Part shown: in pieces, positions 9,014 to 16,395 of the stretch
Position numbering within the stretch: the first letter of the stretch is position 1
Layout: each line of letters starts with the position of its first letter
Assembly: GCA_023229465.1 (NCBI GenBank)
Contig: JALNZE010000001.1
Location: 62,001-126,000 of the forward strand
DNA length: 64,000 nt
Direction of reading: 5' to 3'
DNA from: Chitinophagaceae bacterium
GTDB taxonomy: Bacteria; Bacteroidota; Bacteroidia; Chitinophagales; Chitinophagaceae
The notes under the pieces: model-generated
The model's database searches: none
Told to the model about the DNA's origin: nothing
The model's input: the letters and a program-made list of their open reading frames with translations, nothing else
Made by a program: the position numbers and the translations under genes

Positions 9014-10186
9014 TTATGAAAGGCTGGCAATGCTTTCAAAGGCCCCCAAAAGGTCTGCTATCAGATAAGCAGGCTCCTCCAGTCCTATATATAACCGCAA
9101 GGAACGGTGATCCTGATTTTTAGGGTCAAAGTTCTCAGGTTTCATTCCTGCACATTTGGGCAGGATCAGCGATTCATGCCCCCCCCAGCTAACTGCCATT
9201 AAGATATGCTTAAGCGATTCACAGAACAATTCAATGGTTTGGGCAGATTCCGCTTTCAGAAAAATGGTGACCAGTCCACAGGCCCCTGTCATTTGCTTTT
9301 GGGCAAGTTCATACTGGGGAAACGATGGATCCATTGGAAAAAGCACTTTCTCAACCCGGGGATGTGCCTTTAAAAACCCAACTATTTCGTACGTACTGCG
9401 GGTGATGCGTTCAAGTCGTACCGGCAAAGTGCGTAATCCCCTAATTAACAGCCATGCATTGAATGGTTGAATACCCGAGCCGATATTCATATACTCACTG
9501 TTAAAAATACGTTCAATCATTTGTCTCTTACCGCACAGTACACCCGCCACCGTATCGCTATGACCCGCAATGTATTTTGTGCCAGATTGTAAAACAAGGT
9601 CGATCCCGAATGCGATAGGTTGCTGATAAATAGGTGTGCAATAACTGTTATCACAAATAGTAATGATGTTGTGTTGTTTTGCCAATAAGGCAATAGCCGA
9701 AAGATCCTGTAACTCAAAGAACCAGCTATTAGGTGATTCCAGGTATATTACTTTGGTAGTTGGCTGAATAGCCAGCGCAAAATTTTCTGTTGAACAGCCA
9801 TCAACATAGGTAACCGTAACATTAAATCGTGGAAGGATTACTTCAAACATGCGCTGTGCCCAGGTATATGGGCTTTTCACACTAACAATATGATCACCGC
9901 TTTTGATATTGGCAAGCACAGCGGCGAATATGGCAGCGGCGCCACTATTAAAAACCAGGCAATCTTCTGCTCCATCCAGTGCAGCCAGTTTTTTTCTGAG
10001 TATCTCTACCGTTGGATTTAATCCTCTGCTATACAACCAGGTGGAATACTCATCTTCAAATGATTTACGAAGATCGTCTACTTTTTTAAAAGCAAAATTG
10101 CTGGTTTGAATGATGGGTGGCGCAATGGCCCTAAAATAATCTTCCCGCTCCTCCCCCAATTCATTTATGATATAAGAAATATCCAT
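9014..10186 (-). CDS. PLP-dependent trans-sulfuration-type enzyme (cystathionine synthase/lyase family)
   Basis: 390 residues of the Cys/Met metabolism PLP family. Visible elements are YSRGLNPT (52-59), which donates phosphate-binding residues from the partner subunit, FNSGAAAIFA (79-88), ICDNSYCTP with Asp179, the PLP Lys204 in LQSGTKYIAGHSD, and SWGGHESLILP near the C-terminus. Members act as cystathionine gamma-synthase, beta/gamma-lyase, methionine gamma-lyase or O-acetylhomoserine sulfhydrylase; sequence alone does not decide which. The amino-acid permease encoded 4 bases upstream suggests a catabolic lyase acting on an imported sulfur amino acid (inference). An 8-base G run encodes the WGG of SWGGHES. 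Confidence 0.87.
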   Translation of the reverse strand: MDISYIINELGEEREDYFRAIAPPIIQTSNFAFKKVDDLRKSFEDEYSTWLYSRGLNPTVEILRKKLAALDGAEDCLVFNSGAAAIFAAVLANIKSGDHIVSVKSPYTWAQRMFEVILPRFNVTVTYVDGCSTENFALAIQPTTKVIYLESPNSWFFELQDLSAIALLAKQHNIITICDNSYCTPIYQQPIAFGIDLVLQSGTKYIAGHSDTVAGVLCGKRQMIERIFNSEYMNIGSGIQPFNAWLLIRGLRTLPVRLERITRSTYEIVGFLKAHPRVEKVLFPMDPSFPQYELAQKQMTGACGLVTIFLKAESAQTIELFCESLKHILMAVSWGGHESLILPKCAGMKPENFDPKNQDHRSLRLYIGLEEPAYLIADLLGAFESIASLS

Positions 10187-10190
10187 ACAA

Positions 10191-11549
10191 TTATTCCTCC
10201 TTGCCTGCGGTAATGGTCAGGCTTTTGTCATTAATTTTTTTTGCGACAAAATAGATCAACATGAATGCCGCCAATACTAACAGCCCAACCAGCGCCGTAT
10301 CCGGTGTTTGTATAGCGATACTCACCCCGACAAAAAGATAGGAACCCATAAAAATCAATGGCATTGCCGGATAGAACCTCATTTTATAAATACCCGTACC
10401 ATCCAGGTGTTTGGTTCGCTTTCGTAAAACAAAAATGGTTGCACTCGAAGCTACCATACCAAAACAGTCCAGGAATATGGTAAAATTGAGAATTTTCTCA
10501 AAAGTCTGCGCAAAGAAAAGTATAACAAAACACATGGCTGCAAAAACGGTTAATGAAACGGTCAATACGCCGTTAGAAGGATTTTGTTTTGAGAATACTT
10601 TTGGTAAAACACCTTCTTCACTCATCGCATACATTACCCTTGGATTACTCATCAGTAATGCATTTACATAAGCCAATACACCAAAAAATAGAAAGAAAGA
10701 AAACAAATCCGCACCGCTTTTTCCGAATGTTTTATTAATCACAACGTACGCTATTTCACGCTCGCCTTTCATACTGTCAAACCCAACAATGGTATAGTAA
10801 CTAAGGTTGGCTAACAGGTATAGTCCAATGATGAGTGCAATACCGATAAATATACCCCTGGGTATATTTTTTGCCGGCTTATCCACTTCATTTCCAAAAT
10901 TGATGGTTTGCTGATAGCCACCATAGGTAAATGATACGGCAATCAGACTAACACCCAAACTTTGTATCCAGCTCATATTAGCTACTACCGGAGCGGTTAC
11001 GATGGACGCTGTTTGTACAACATCCTGATGAGGAAAGAAAAGTGCCAGTATCAGCACAACGATCATTCCAATCTTTATCAGCATTAAAATATTTTGTGCC
11101 CTTGAACTCATCCGCAGTCCACGTAAATTGATCAGGTAAAAAATAATGATTGCGCCACAACTGATCAGGGCCTTATCTATATCTGTCCAGGCAATCTGTG
11201 GAAATAATTTGGTAATATATCCGCTACCAATCAAAGCTACACCGCTTAAACTGGCAGCATTACTGATGAGTATGATACAATTGATCGCAAAAGCGATACT
11301 GGGATGATAGGCATAAGAGAATATTTTATAATAGCCGCCGGTAACCGGATAACGGCTTCCAATTTCGGCATAGGTAAGCGCCCCACATAAGGCAAAGAAT
11401 CCGCCCAACAACCAGGCTGTAAAATAAACAGATGGCTCAATGGCATCTTTGGCACTGGTTGCCGCCGTTCTAAAAATACCCATCCCTATCACCAATCCCA
11501 CAACGATCATGGTGAAACTGAACAGATTTAATTTTTGTTTTTCCCGCAT
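10191..11549 (-). CDS. APC-family amino acid permease
   Basis: 452 residues with about 12 hydrophobic helices. The first helix has the APC signature FTMIVVGLVIGMGIFRTAATSA, and SFTYGGYQQTINFGNEVDKPAKNIPRGI is the conserved helix 6-7 region of the family. It sits in the inner membrane and would exchange or import amino acids. It is the first gene of a two-gene operon with the PLP enzyme (4-base gap). Substrate cannot be read from the sequence. Confidence 0.9.
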   Translation of the reverse strand: MREKQKLNLFSFTMIVVGLVIGMGIFRTAATSAKDAIEPSVYFTAWLLGGFFALCGALTYAEIGSRYPVTGGYYKIFSYAYHPSIAFAINCIILISNAASLSGVALIGSGYITKLFPQIAWTDIDKALISCGAIIIFYLINLRGLRMSSRAQNILMLIKIGMIVVLILALFFPHQDVVQTASIVTAPVVANMSWIQSLGVSLIAVSFTYGGYQQTINFGNEVDKPAKNIPRGIFIGIALIIGLYLLANLSYYTIVGFDSMKGEREIAYVVINKTFGKSGADLFSFFLFFGVLAYVNALLMSNPRVMYAMSEEGVLPKVFSKQNPSNGVLTVSLTVFAAMCFVILFFAQTFEKILNFTIFLDCFGMVASSATIFVLRKRTKHLDGTGIYKMRFYPAMPLIFMGSYLFVGVSIAIQTPDTALVGLLVLAAFMLIYFVAKKINDKSLTITAGKEE

Positions 11550-11599
11550 AGCGTTAGTAGTATGGGATTAAATGTAGGAAACTTAATGGAAAGTCAAAG

Positions 11600-11622
11600 G
11601 TGAATCGTGAGACGTGAGAGAC
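11600..11622. repeat. Short dispersed repeat, GTGAGACGTGAG type
   Basis: GTGAATCGTGAGACGTGAGA is built on an imperfect 7-base unit (GTGAGAC/CGTGAGA). Related stretches occur at 11819-11846 inside the B12 riboswitch and at 14947-14966 after cobC. It is non-coding. Confidence 0.55.
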
Positions 11623-11702
11623 AGGAAATTGCTTTTGAGGTTTTCTTGACACAATTTCTTTAAGTTTTCAACGTGGCGTGTACAACTTAACCGGTACAAA
11701 AT

Positions 11703-11732
11703 TTTGTTATTTGATTCGCACCGTTACATTTG
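11703..11732 (+). promoter_or_regulatory. Promoter of the B12 operon
   Basis: TTTG at 11703-11706 and TACATTTG at 11725-11732 match the Bacteroidota -33 and -7 boxes with an 18-base spacer. The predicted start of transcription falls directly at the first stem of the riboswitch, which supports the call. Confidence 0.65.
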
Positions 11733-11736
11733 TTGC

Positions 11737-11960
11737 GTATTTGGTTCCTGCCGTAAGGAGGGATTAAAAGGGAAGTCCGGTGTGATTCCGGCGCTATCCC
11801 CGTAGCTGTAAGCGTTTTCGTGAGACGTGAATCATCAGTCGTGAGTAATTTTTCATGATCGCTAATTCACCAATCATGCCGGTTGAATCTTCAAACCACT
11901 GTTCTGTAATGGAATGGGAAGGTGATCAACTGAGAGCGAGCCAGAAGACCTGCCAAATGC
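11737..11960 (+). promoter_or_regulatory. Cobalamin riboswitch
   Basis: The core is clear: GGGAAGTCCGGTGTGATTCC followed by CCCCGTAGCTGTAA, then near the 3' end the B12 box AGCCAGAAGACCTGCC (11939-11954). P1 closes between 11737-11744 and 11953-11960 (ATTTGG with CCAAAT plus flanking pairs). It should repress the downstream receptor operon when adenosylcobalamin is abundant. The segment between the core and the B12 box is long and contains a GTGAGACGTGA-type repeat (11819-11846). The expression platform between 11961 and the start codon at 12087 was not resolved. Confidence 0.93.
11819..11846. repeat. GTGAGACGTGA-type repeat inside the riboswitch
   Basis: CGTGAGACGTGAATCATCAG followed by TCGTGAGT resembles the copies at 11600 and 14947. 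It lies in the variable peripheral region of the cobalamin aptamer, outside the conserved core. Confidence 0.5.
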
Positions 11961-12086
11961 CAATCAACCATTCACGGCTTTCGGGTGAAAAGCATGGAAT
12001 GTAAAGGGCTGCCACGGCAACCATTTATATTTCTCCGTTTTTTTATTTTCCTGAAAGCTCATTGTTCCATTTAAAACAACAAAACA

Positions 12087-14012
12087 ATGAGCAAAAAAGT
12101 AACGCTCCTCTTTACGCTGCTTGCGGGCAGTGCAGTTTACGCACAAAATGACAGTTTACCCATCAGAACACTTGATGAAGTAGTAGTTACCGCCAATAAA
12201 ATAGAACAGAAACAAAGTTCTACAGGCAAAGTAATTACCGTTATCACGCATGCACAAATCGAAAAAAGCAATGGTAAAACCATTGCGCAGTTATTGAATG
12301 AACAGGCGGGGATTACTGTAAATGGGGCGCTGAATAATGCAGGCTCTGTGCAAACAGTTTATATGCGCGGCGCCTCTGCCGGGCGAACACTGATACTGAT
12401 GGATGGTATTCCCCTGAACGACCCTTCTACCATTACCAACGACTTTGATCTGAATTTATTTTCCATCAATGATGTGGAGCGGATAGAAGTTTGCAAAGGC
12501 GCGCAGTCTACCTTATATGGCAGCGATGCCATTGCCGGGGTAATCAATATTATCACTGTAAAAAAAGACGTGCAAAAAGCTTTCAATATCAAGGGCACGG
12601 TTAGCCAGGGAAGCATGGGCACATCCAAAAATAATTTGCAGGTATTTGGCAAAAAAAATAAGCTAACCTATACTGCCAGATTTGCAAGGCTTGCTACGAA
12701 AGGCTTTTCATCTGCCTATGACAGCAGCGGTACCAGGAATTTTGATAATGATGCCTATAACGGCACAGTTACCAATGCACAGTTACTCTACCAGGTATCA
12801 CCTGCCCTTTCGCTGAAAACATTTGCTATGTACAGTCAATACACCGCAGGCATTGATGCAGGTGTTTTTTCTGACGACAGGGATTATAACATCCATCATA
12901 CCTCATTTATTACCGGTACAGGATTCCTGTATAAAAAAGGACCTGTTACCATTACTGGAACCTACCAGTTTAGTGAAATCTCCAGAAACTACCGGAATGA
13001 CAGTGTACATAAAACCGGTACCATTTTTGAAGACAATGCTTATTTTGGCAAATCGCAGTTCGTAGAATTATATGCAGGAACCTGGCTGGGTAAGGGATTT
13101 ACCCTTTTAACGGGCCTCGACTATCGCTATCATTCCTATAACCAGCATTATTATTCGGTAAGCAGCTACGGCCCTTACAGTAGTAGTTTCAGCGATACAT
13201 CCATGAACCAGAAAGCAATGTATGCTTCACTCATTTATAACAGTCCTGATAAAAAAATAAATATTGAGGGGGGGGTGAGATACAATCGTCATTCACGTTA
13301 TGGCAATAACAGCACCTATACTTTTAATCCTTCTTACAGCATTACAAACCAGGTAAAGTTATTTGCCAGTATTTCGAGTGGCTTTAAGGCCCCTTCCTTA
13401 TACCAGTTAAGTATCAATGATAAACTGGAGGCCGAAAAATCGGTTAACTATGAAACAGGCATCAGCTTTCAGCAAAAAAAAATAAGTACAAGGTTGGTGT
13501 ATTTTAACAGGCAAATCAAAAACGGAATTGATTATAATTATATTACCTATAAGTATTTCAACTACTTAAAACAAACGGTTAATGGAGTAGAATTAGAATT
13601 GTCTCTCACACCCGTTGAAAAATTAACCATTACCGCTAATTACACTTTTCTTGGCACGGAAGAGATTACACAGAATCGTGTTACAGTAAAAGATACGATA
13701 ACCTATAACTATCTGTTGAGAAGGCCAAAACACAGCTTCCATCTTACTGCAGGCCTGGATCTGGCGAAAGGCCTTTATGTATCAGTTAGCGGCAAATATG
13801 CCGGCAAACGATTTGATATAGGGGGCTATAAAAAAGCCGATGTTTCTTTAAACAGTTATTTCATACTGGGCGCCAATGCCAGTTATACGGTTAACCCACA
13901 TGTGATATTCTTCGCAGATGCACAGAATATCACAAATCAAAAATTCTTTGAAGTACGTGGGTTTAACAGTATCCCGTCATTTTTTAATGCAGGTGTCACT
14001 TTTAACTGGTAA
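12087..14012 (+). CDS. btuB: TonB-dependent cobalamin receptor, BtuB-like
   Basis: 641 residues. A signal peptide (MSKKVTLLFTLLAGSAVYAQ) is followed by a TonB box region LDEVVVTANK (29-38), a plug domain with VYMRGASAGRTLILMDGIPLNDP and IEVCKGAQSTLYGSDAIAGVINI, and a 22-strand-type beta barrel ending in aromatic FNAGVTFNW. It lacks the CarboxypepD domain of SusC proteins. Size and plug resemble BtuB, and the cobalamin riboswitch directly upstream points to uptake of B12 or a related corrinoid across the outer membrane. A run of 8 G (13268-13275) lies in the barrel coding region. Confidence 0.9.
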   Translation: MSKKVTLLFTLLAGSAVYAQNDSLPIRTLDEVVVTANKIEQKQSSTGKVITVITHAQIEKSNGKTIAQLLNEQAGITVNGALNNAGSVQTVYMRGASAGRTLILMDGIPLNDPSTITNDFDLNLFSINDVERIEVCKGAQSTLYGSDAIAGVINIITVKKDVQKAFNIKGTVSQGSMGTSKNNLQVFGKKNKLTYTARFARLATKGFSSAYDSSGTRNFDNDAYNGTVTNAQLLYQVSPALSLKTFAMYSQYTAGIDAGVFSDDRDYNIHHTSFITGTGFLYKKGPVTITGTYQFSEISRNYRNDSVHKTGTIFEDNAYFGKSQFVELYAGTWLGKGFTLLTGLDYRYHSYNQHYYSVSSYGPYSSSFSDTSMNQKAMYASLIYNSPDKKINIEGGVRYNRHSRYGNNSTYTFNPSYSITNQVKLFASISSGFKAPSLYQLSINDKLEAEKSVNYETGISFQQKKISTRLVYFNRQIKNGIDYNYITYKYFNYLKQTVNGVELELSLTPVEKLTITANYTFLGTEEITQNRVTVKDTITYNYLLRRPKHSFHLTAGLDLAKGLYVSVSGKYAGKRFDIGGYKKADVSLNSYFILGANASYTVNPHVIFFADAQNITNQKFFEVRGFNSIPSFFNAGVTFNW

Positions 14013-14017
14013 TTACT

Positions 14018-14233
14018 ATGCCGCTACATGAAACCAAAAAATGTCCACGCTGTTCACAAGCGTTTGAATGTAAATTGGGGAATATAAGCGAGTGCCAGTG
14101 TACACAGGTTCAGCTTACGTATGAAGAGCAATTATTCATAGAAGAAAAGTATACAGACTGCCTGTGCGGGCAATGCCTGCAGGCTTTGCAATTCCAGTAC
14201 CGGCTTCACAGGAATCATATTTTTCGGTTTTAA
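14018..14233 (+). CDS. Small cysteine-rich CWC-family protein
   Basis: 71 residues with eight cysteines: Cys9, 12, 18, 26, 28, 48, 50 and 53 (KKCPRCSQAFEC, SECQCTQVQL, DCLCGQCLQAL). This matches the layout of the Cysteine-rich CWC family (PF14375), although the central CWC is CQC here. The spacing suggests one or two bound metal ions, probably zinc (inference). No signal peptide, so cytoplasmic. It starts 5 bases after the btuB stop and therefore lies in the riboswitch-controlled transcript, with cobC downstream. Function of the family is unknown. Confidence 0.75.
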   Translation: MPLHETKKCPRCSQAFECKLGNISECQCTQVQLTYEEQLFIEEKYTDCLCGQCLQALQFQYRLHRNHIFRF

Positions 14234-14236
14234 TTT

Positions 14237-14294
14237 ATTGCCACAGATGATCAGCTTAGCGGATTTTCATTGCTAATCTGCCATCTGTGGCAAT
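14237..14294. repeat. Palindromic intergenic element
   Basis: Thirteen-base perfect arms (ATTGCCACAGATG at 14237-14249 and its complement at 14282-14294) extend inward through CAGCTTAGC / GCTAATCTG with one mismatch. It is followed by near-tandem ATTCGTGTA units (about 14319-14346) running into the cobC start codon. It could act as a terminator or mRNA-stability hairpin between the CWC gene and cobC. Confidence 0.65.
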
Positions 14295-14345
14295 TATTTT
14301 TCAGATCTTTTTCGATAATTCGTATTAATTCGTGTAATTCGTGTA

Positions 14346-14951
14346 ATGGAGATTTATTTGATCAGACATACCACCCCTAAAATTGAAAAAGGTATTTGTT
14401 ATGGACAATCTGATCTGGATGTAACAGAAACCTTTAATGAGGAAGTGGCCAGTATTCAGCCTTTTATTCCCCGAAATATAGAAACTGTTTACAGCAGTCC
14501 ATTACAAAGATGCCGGAAACTGGCCGAAGCTTTATTTCCACAGCAGGCTGTTCAGCTTCATGGCGATCTCATGGAACTGAATTGTGGCAGTTGGGAAATG
14601 CAGCCATGGAGCGAAATACCAAAAGCGGAGATACAACCCTGGATGGACGATTTCATTAATATCCAGACACCGGGAGGGGAAAGTTATTTACAAATGCATA
14701 GCAGGGTAATTAACCGCTTTAATGACATCAGCCTGCAACCTAAACCTGCAGTGATTGTGGCACATGGTGGCGTATTAAGAAGCATCCTTGCACATATCAC
14801 ACATACCCCTCTGAAAGAATCTTTTGATGTTTTTACCTGCCACTATGGTTGCGTTGTAAAACTGGTTATAGAAAATGATGCCTATACACATGAAATGCTG
14901 TATAACATTTCATTGGCAGGCAAGGAATGGCATAGACCGAGGGAAACGTGA
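14346..14951 (+). CDS. cobC: Histidine phosphatase, probable alpha-ribazole phosphatase
   Basis: 201 residues of the phosphoglycerate-mutase-like histidine phosphatase superfamily. The phosphoacceptor is His8 in YLIRHTTP; TVYSSPLQRCRKLAEAL, the acid region ELNCGSWEMQPWSEIP and the second histidine in VIVAHGGVLR complete the active site. KGICYGQSDLDVTE after the RH motif resembles CobC/alpha-ribazole-5'-phosphate phosphatases, which act in the lower-ligand step of B12 assembly. The position after the B12 receptor supports that reading. The stop codon and the bases after it are part of a GTGAGGC repeat, so the C-terminal end may have been trimmed or set by the repeat. Confidence 0.8.
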   Translation: MEIYLIRHTTPKIEKGICYGQSDLDVTETFNEEVASIQPFIPRNIETVYSSPLQRCRKLAEALFPQQAVQLHGDLMELNCGSWEMQPWSEIPKAEIQPWMDDFINIQTPGGESYLQMHSRVINRFNDISLQPKPAVIVAHGGVLRSILAHITHTPLKESFDVFTCHYGCVVKLVIENDAYTHEMLYNISLAGKEWHRPRET

Positions 14952-14970
14952 GGCATGAGGCGTGAGTATC
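14947..14970. repeat. Short dispersed repeat, GTGAGGCGTGAG type
   Basis: CGTGAGGCATGAGGCGTGAG overlaps the last codon and stop of the cobC frame. It is related to the copies at 11600-11622 and 11819-11846. Confidence 0.55.
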
Positions 14971-15051
14971 AGATATTCATTAAATTATCTTATTACTTGC
15001 CACTTATTATTTGTTTACATTACAACTTATTACTTTTACAAAAAATATTTC

Positions 15052-15630
15052 ATGAACTTCCACCCCGAAGAACTGCTAACGGTAACTTTTACTTTGTTTG
15101 CGGTGATAGATGTTGTGGGTTCCATCCCACTGTTAATTTCTTTGAAAGAAAAGATGGGAGCCATCCGTTCTTTCCAGGTAACCATTGTTTCAGGTGGATT
15201 AATGATACTTTTTTTATACCTGGGAAAGCCTTTTTTAAACATGTTAGGCCTGGATATCAGGTCCTTTGCCGTTGGCGGATCGGTTGTTATATTTTTACTG
15301 GGTTTAGAAATGGTACTGGGGCATGAAATATTCAAGGGGGATAAAAATGCGCGGTCAGGAACTGTGGTACCCATTGCTTTTCCAATTATTGCAGGGAGTG
15401 GTACCCTAACCACCATTATGTCGCTAAAGGCGAACTATGATCAAATGTATATCCTGGCAGGTATTTTAATCAATTTAGTGGTCGTATATATCGTATTAAA
15501 GTCATTAAAAGTAATTGAACGATTCCTGGGGCCCGGTGGATTATTGGCAGTTAGAAAATTCTTTGGGGTAATACTCCTGGCCATCGCGGTAAAAATATTC
15601 AGCAGTAATATCGGGGCATTCGGAAAGTAG
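15052..15630 (+). CDS. MarC-family membrane protein
   Basis: 192 residues from the ATG at 15052. The frame is open 30 codons further upstream, but the true start is MNFHPEELLTVTFTLFAVIDVVGSIPLL, the usual MarC N-terminus with its Asp in the first helix. Six hydrophobic helices follow; FPIIAGSGTLTTIMSL is the second-half signature (normally P-L-x-x-GPG-type). MarC proteins were once linked to multiple antibiotic resistance, which has been withdrawn; the transported substrate is unknown. It stands alone between cobC and a DUF2752 gene. Confidence 0.88.
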   Translation: MNFHPEELLTVTFTLFAVIDVVGSIPLLISLKEKMGAIRSFQVTIVSGGLMILFLYLGKPFLNMLGLDIRSFAVGGSVVIFLLGLEMVLGHEIFKGDKNARSGTVVPIAFPIIAGSGTLTTIMSLKANYDQMYILAGILINLVVVYIVLKSLKVIERFLGPGGLLAVRKFFGVILLAIAVKIFSSNIGAFGK

Positions 15631-15693
15631 CTTACCGCGAATCCCCGGTTAATAATCTGCCAGTTTGTAAAGATTTTTTAAATTACTACTCAG

Positions 15694-16020
15694 ATGAATT
15701 TATCCAGGCATCTATTTCCCCGCTTATTTAAATGGATTCAGACCCATTTAGAACCGCTTTTCTGGGTAACAGCGCTCACAGTTTTATTCTTTCTGCCCGA
15801 AAATAAATCCGAAACCTCTTTATGCCTGTTTAGCCTGTTTGGTTTTGGCTATTGCCCGGGATGTGGTATGGGGCATGCCATTCATTACGCGCTTCATTTA
15901 AAAATAGCCGCGTCATTTCAGCATCACCCATTGGGAATCTTCGGACTAATGATTATATTTATCAGGATTAAACAACTGCTTTCTCCCGTAAAACCTTACT
16001 ATGCAACCAAACCTCATTAA
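15694..16020 (+). CDS. DUF2752 membrane protein
   Basis: 108 residues. Two hydrophobic helices flank the DUF2752 hallmark GFGYCPGCGMGHAIHYALH (CPGCG at 54-58), followed by FQHHPLGIFGLMIIF. The paired cysteines suggest metal or redox involvement, but the function is unknown. The 3' end overlaps the TM2 gene by 20 bases if that gene starts at 16001, and the two commonly travel together in Bacteroidota. Confidence 0.85.
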   Translation: MNLSRHLFPRLFKWIQTHLEPLFWVTALTVLFFLPENKSETSLCLFSLFGFGYCPGCGMGHAIHYALHLKIAASFQHHPLGIFGLMIIFIRIKQLLSPVKPYYATKPH

Positions 16021-16357
16021 CATGGTGCCTTCCATTGAAGGCGAAGAACTCATTTATCTGCAAATGATTACCAAAGAACTGGGTGAAGAGCAATTGGTAA
16101 ACTTTATTGCCCTATACAATGGCAAACGGAGAAAATCGGACCAGGTTTTACTGGGTTGTGTATTGGGATTCATTTGTGTTGGGGGTATTCAACGTTTTAT
16201 GGTGGGCCAGAATGGCATGGGCCTTTTGTACCTTTTTACAGGCGGACTATGTTTGATAGGTACCATAGTAGACACTATTAACCATAAGCAATTGACTTTC
16301 GAATATAATCAGCGGATGGCCAGAGAAAGTATGGCAATGATCTATTCATACCGGTAA
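16001..16357 (+). CDS. TM2 domain-containing membrane protein
   Basis: 118 residues with a soluble N-terminus and two helices in the TM2 arrangement: VLLGCVLGFICVGGIQRFMVGQ, then GLLYLFTGGLCLIGTIVDTI. The GxxGxHRFY-type loop is present in changed form (GGIQRFMVGQ). An alternative ATG at 16022 avoids the overlap with the DUF2752 gene and leaves the domain intact; I cannot choose between the two starts. Function unknown; probably co-transcribed with the upstream gene. Confidence 0.82.
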   Translation: MQPNLINMVPSIEGEELIYLQMITKELGEEQLVNFIALYNGKRRKSDQVLLGCVLGFICVGGIQRFMVGQNGMGLLYLFTGGLCLIGTIVDTINHKQLTFEYNQRMARESMAMIYSYR

Positions 16358-16395
16358 GAGATGGCAAAAGCGATGATCAAAGCTACCTGTTGCAT

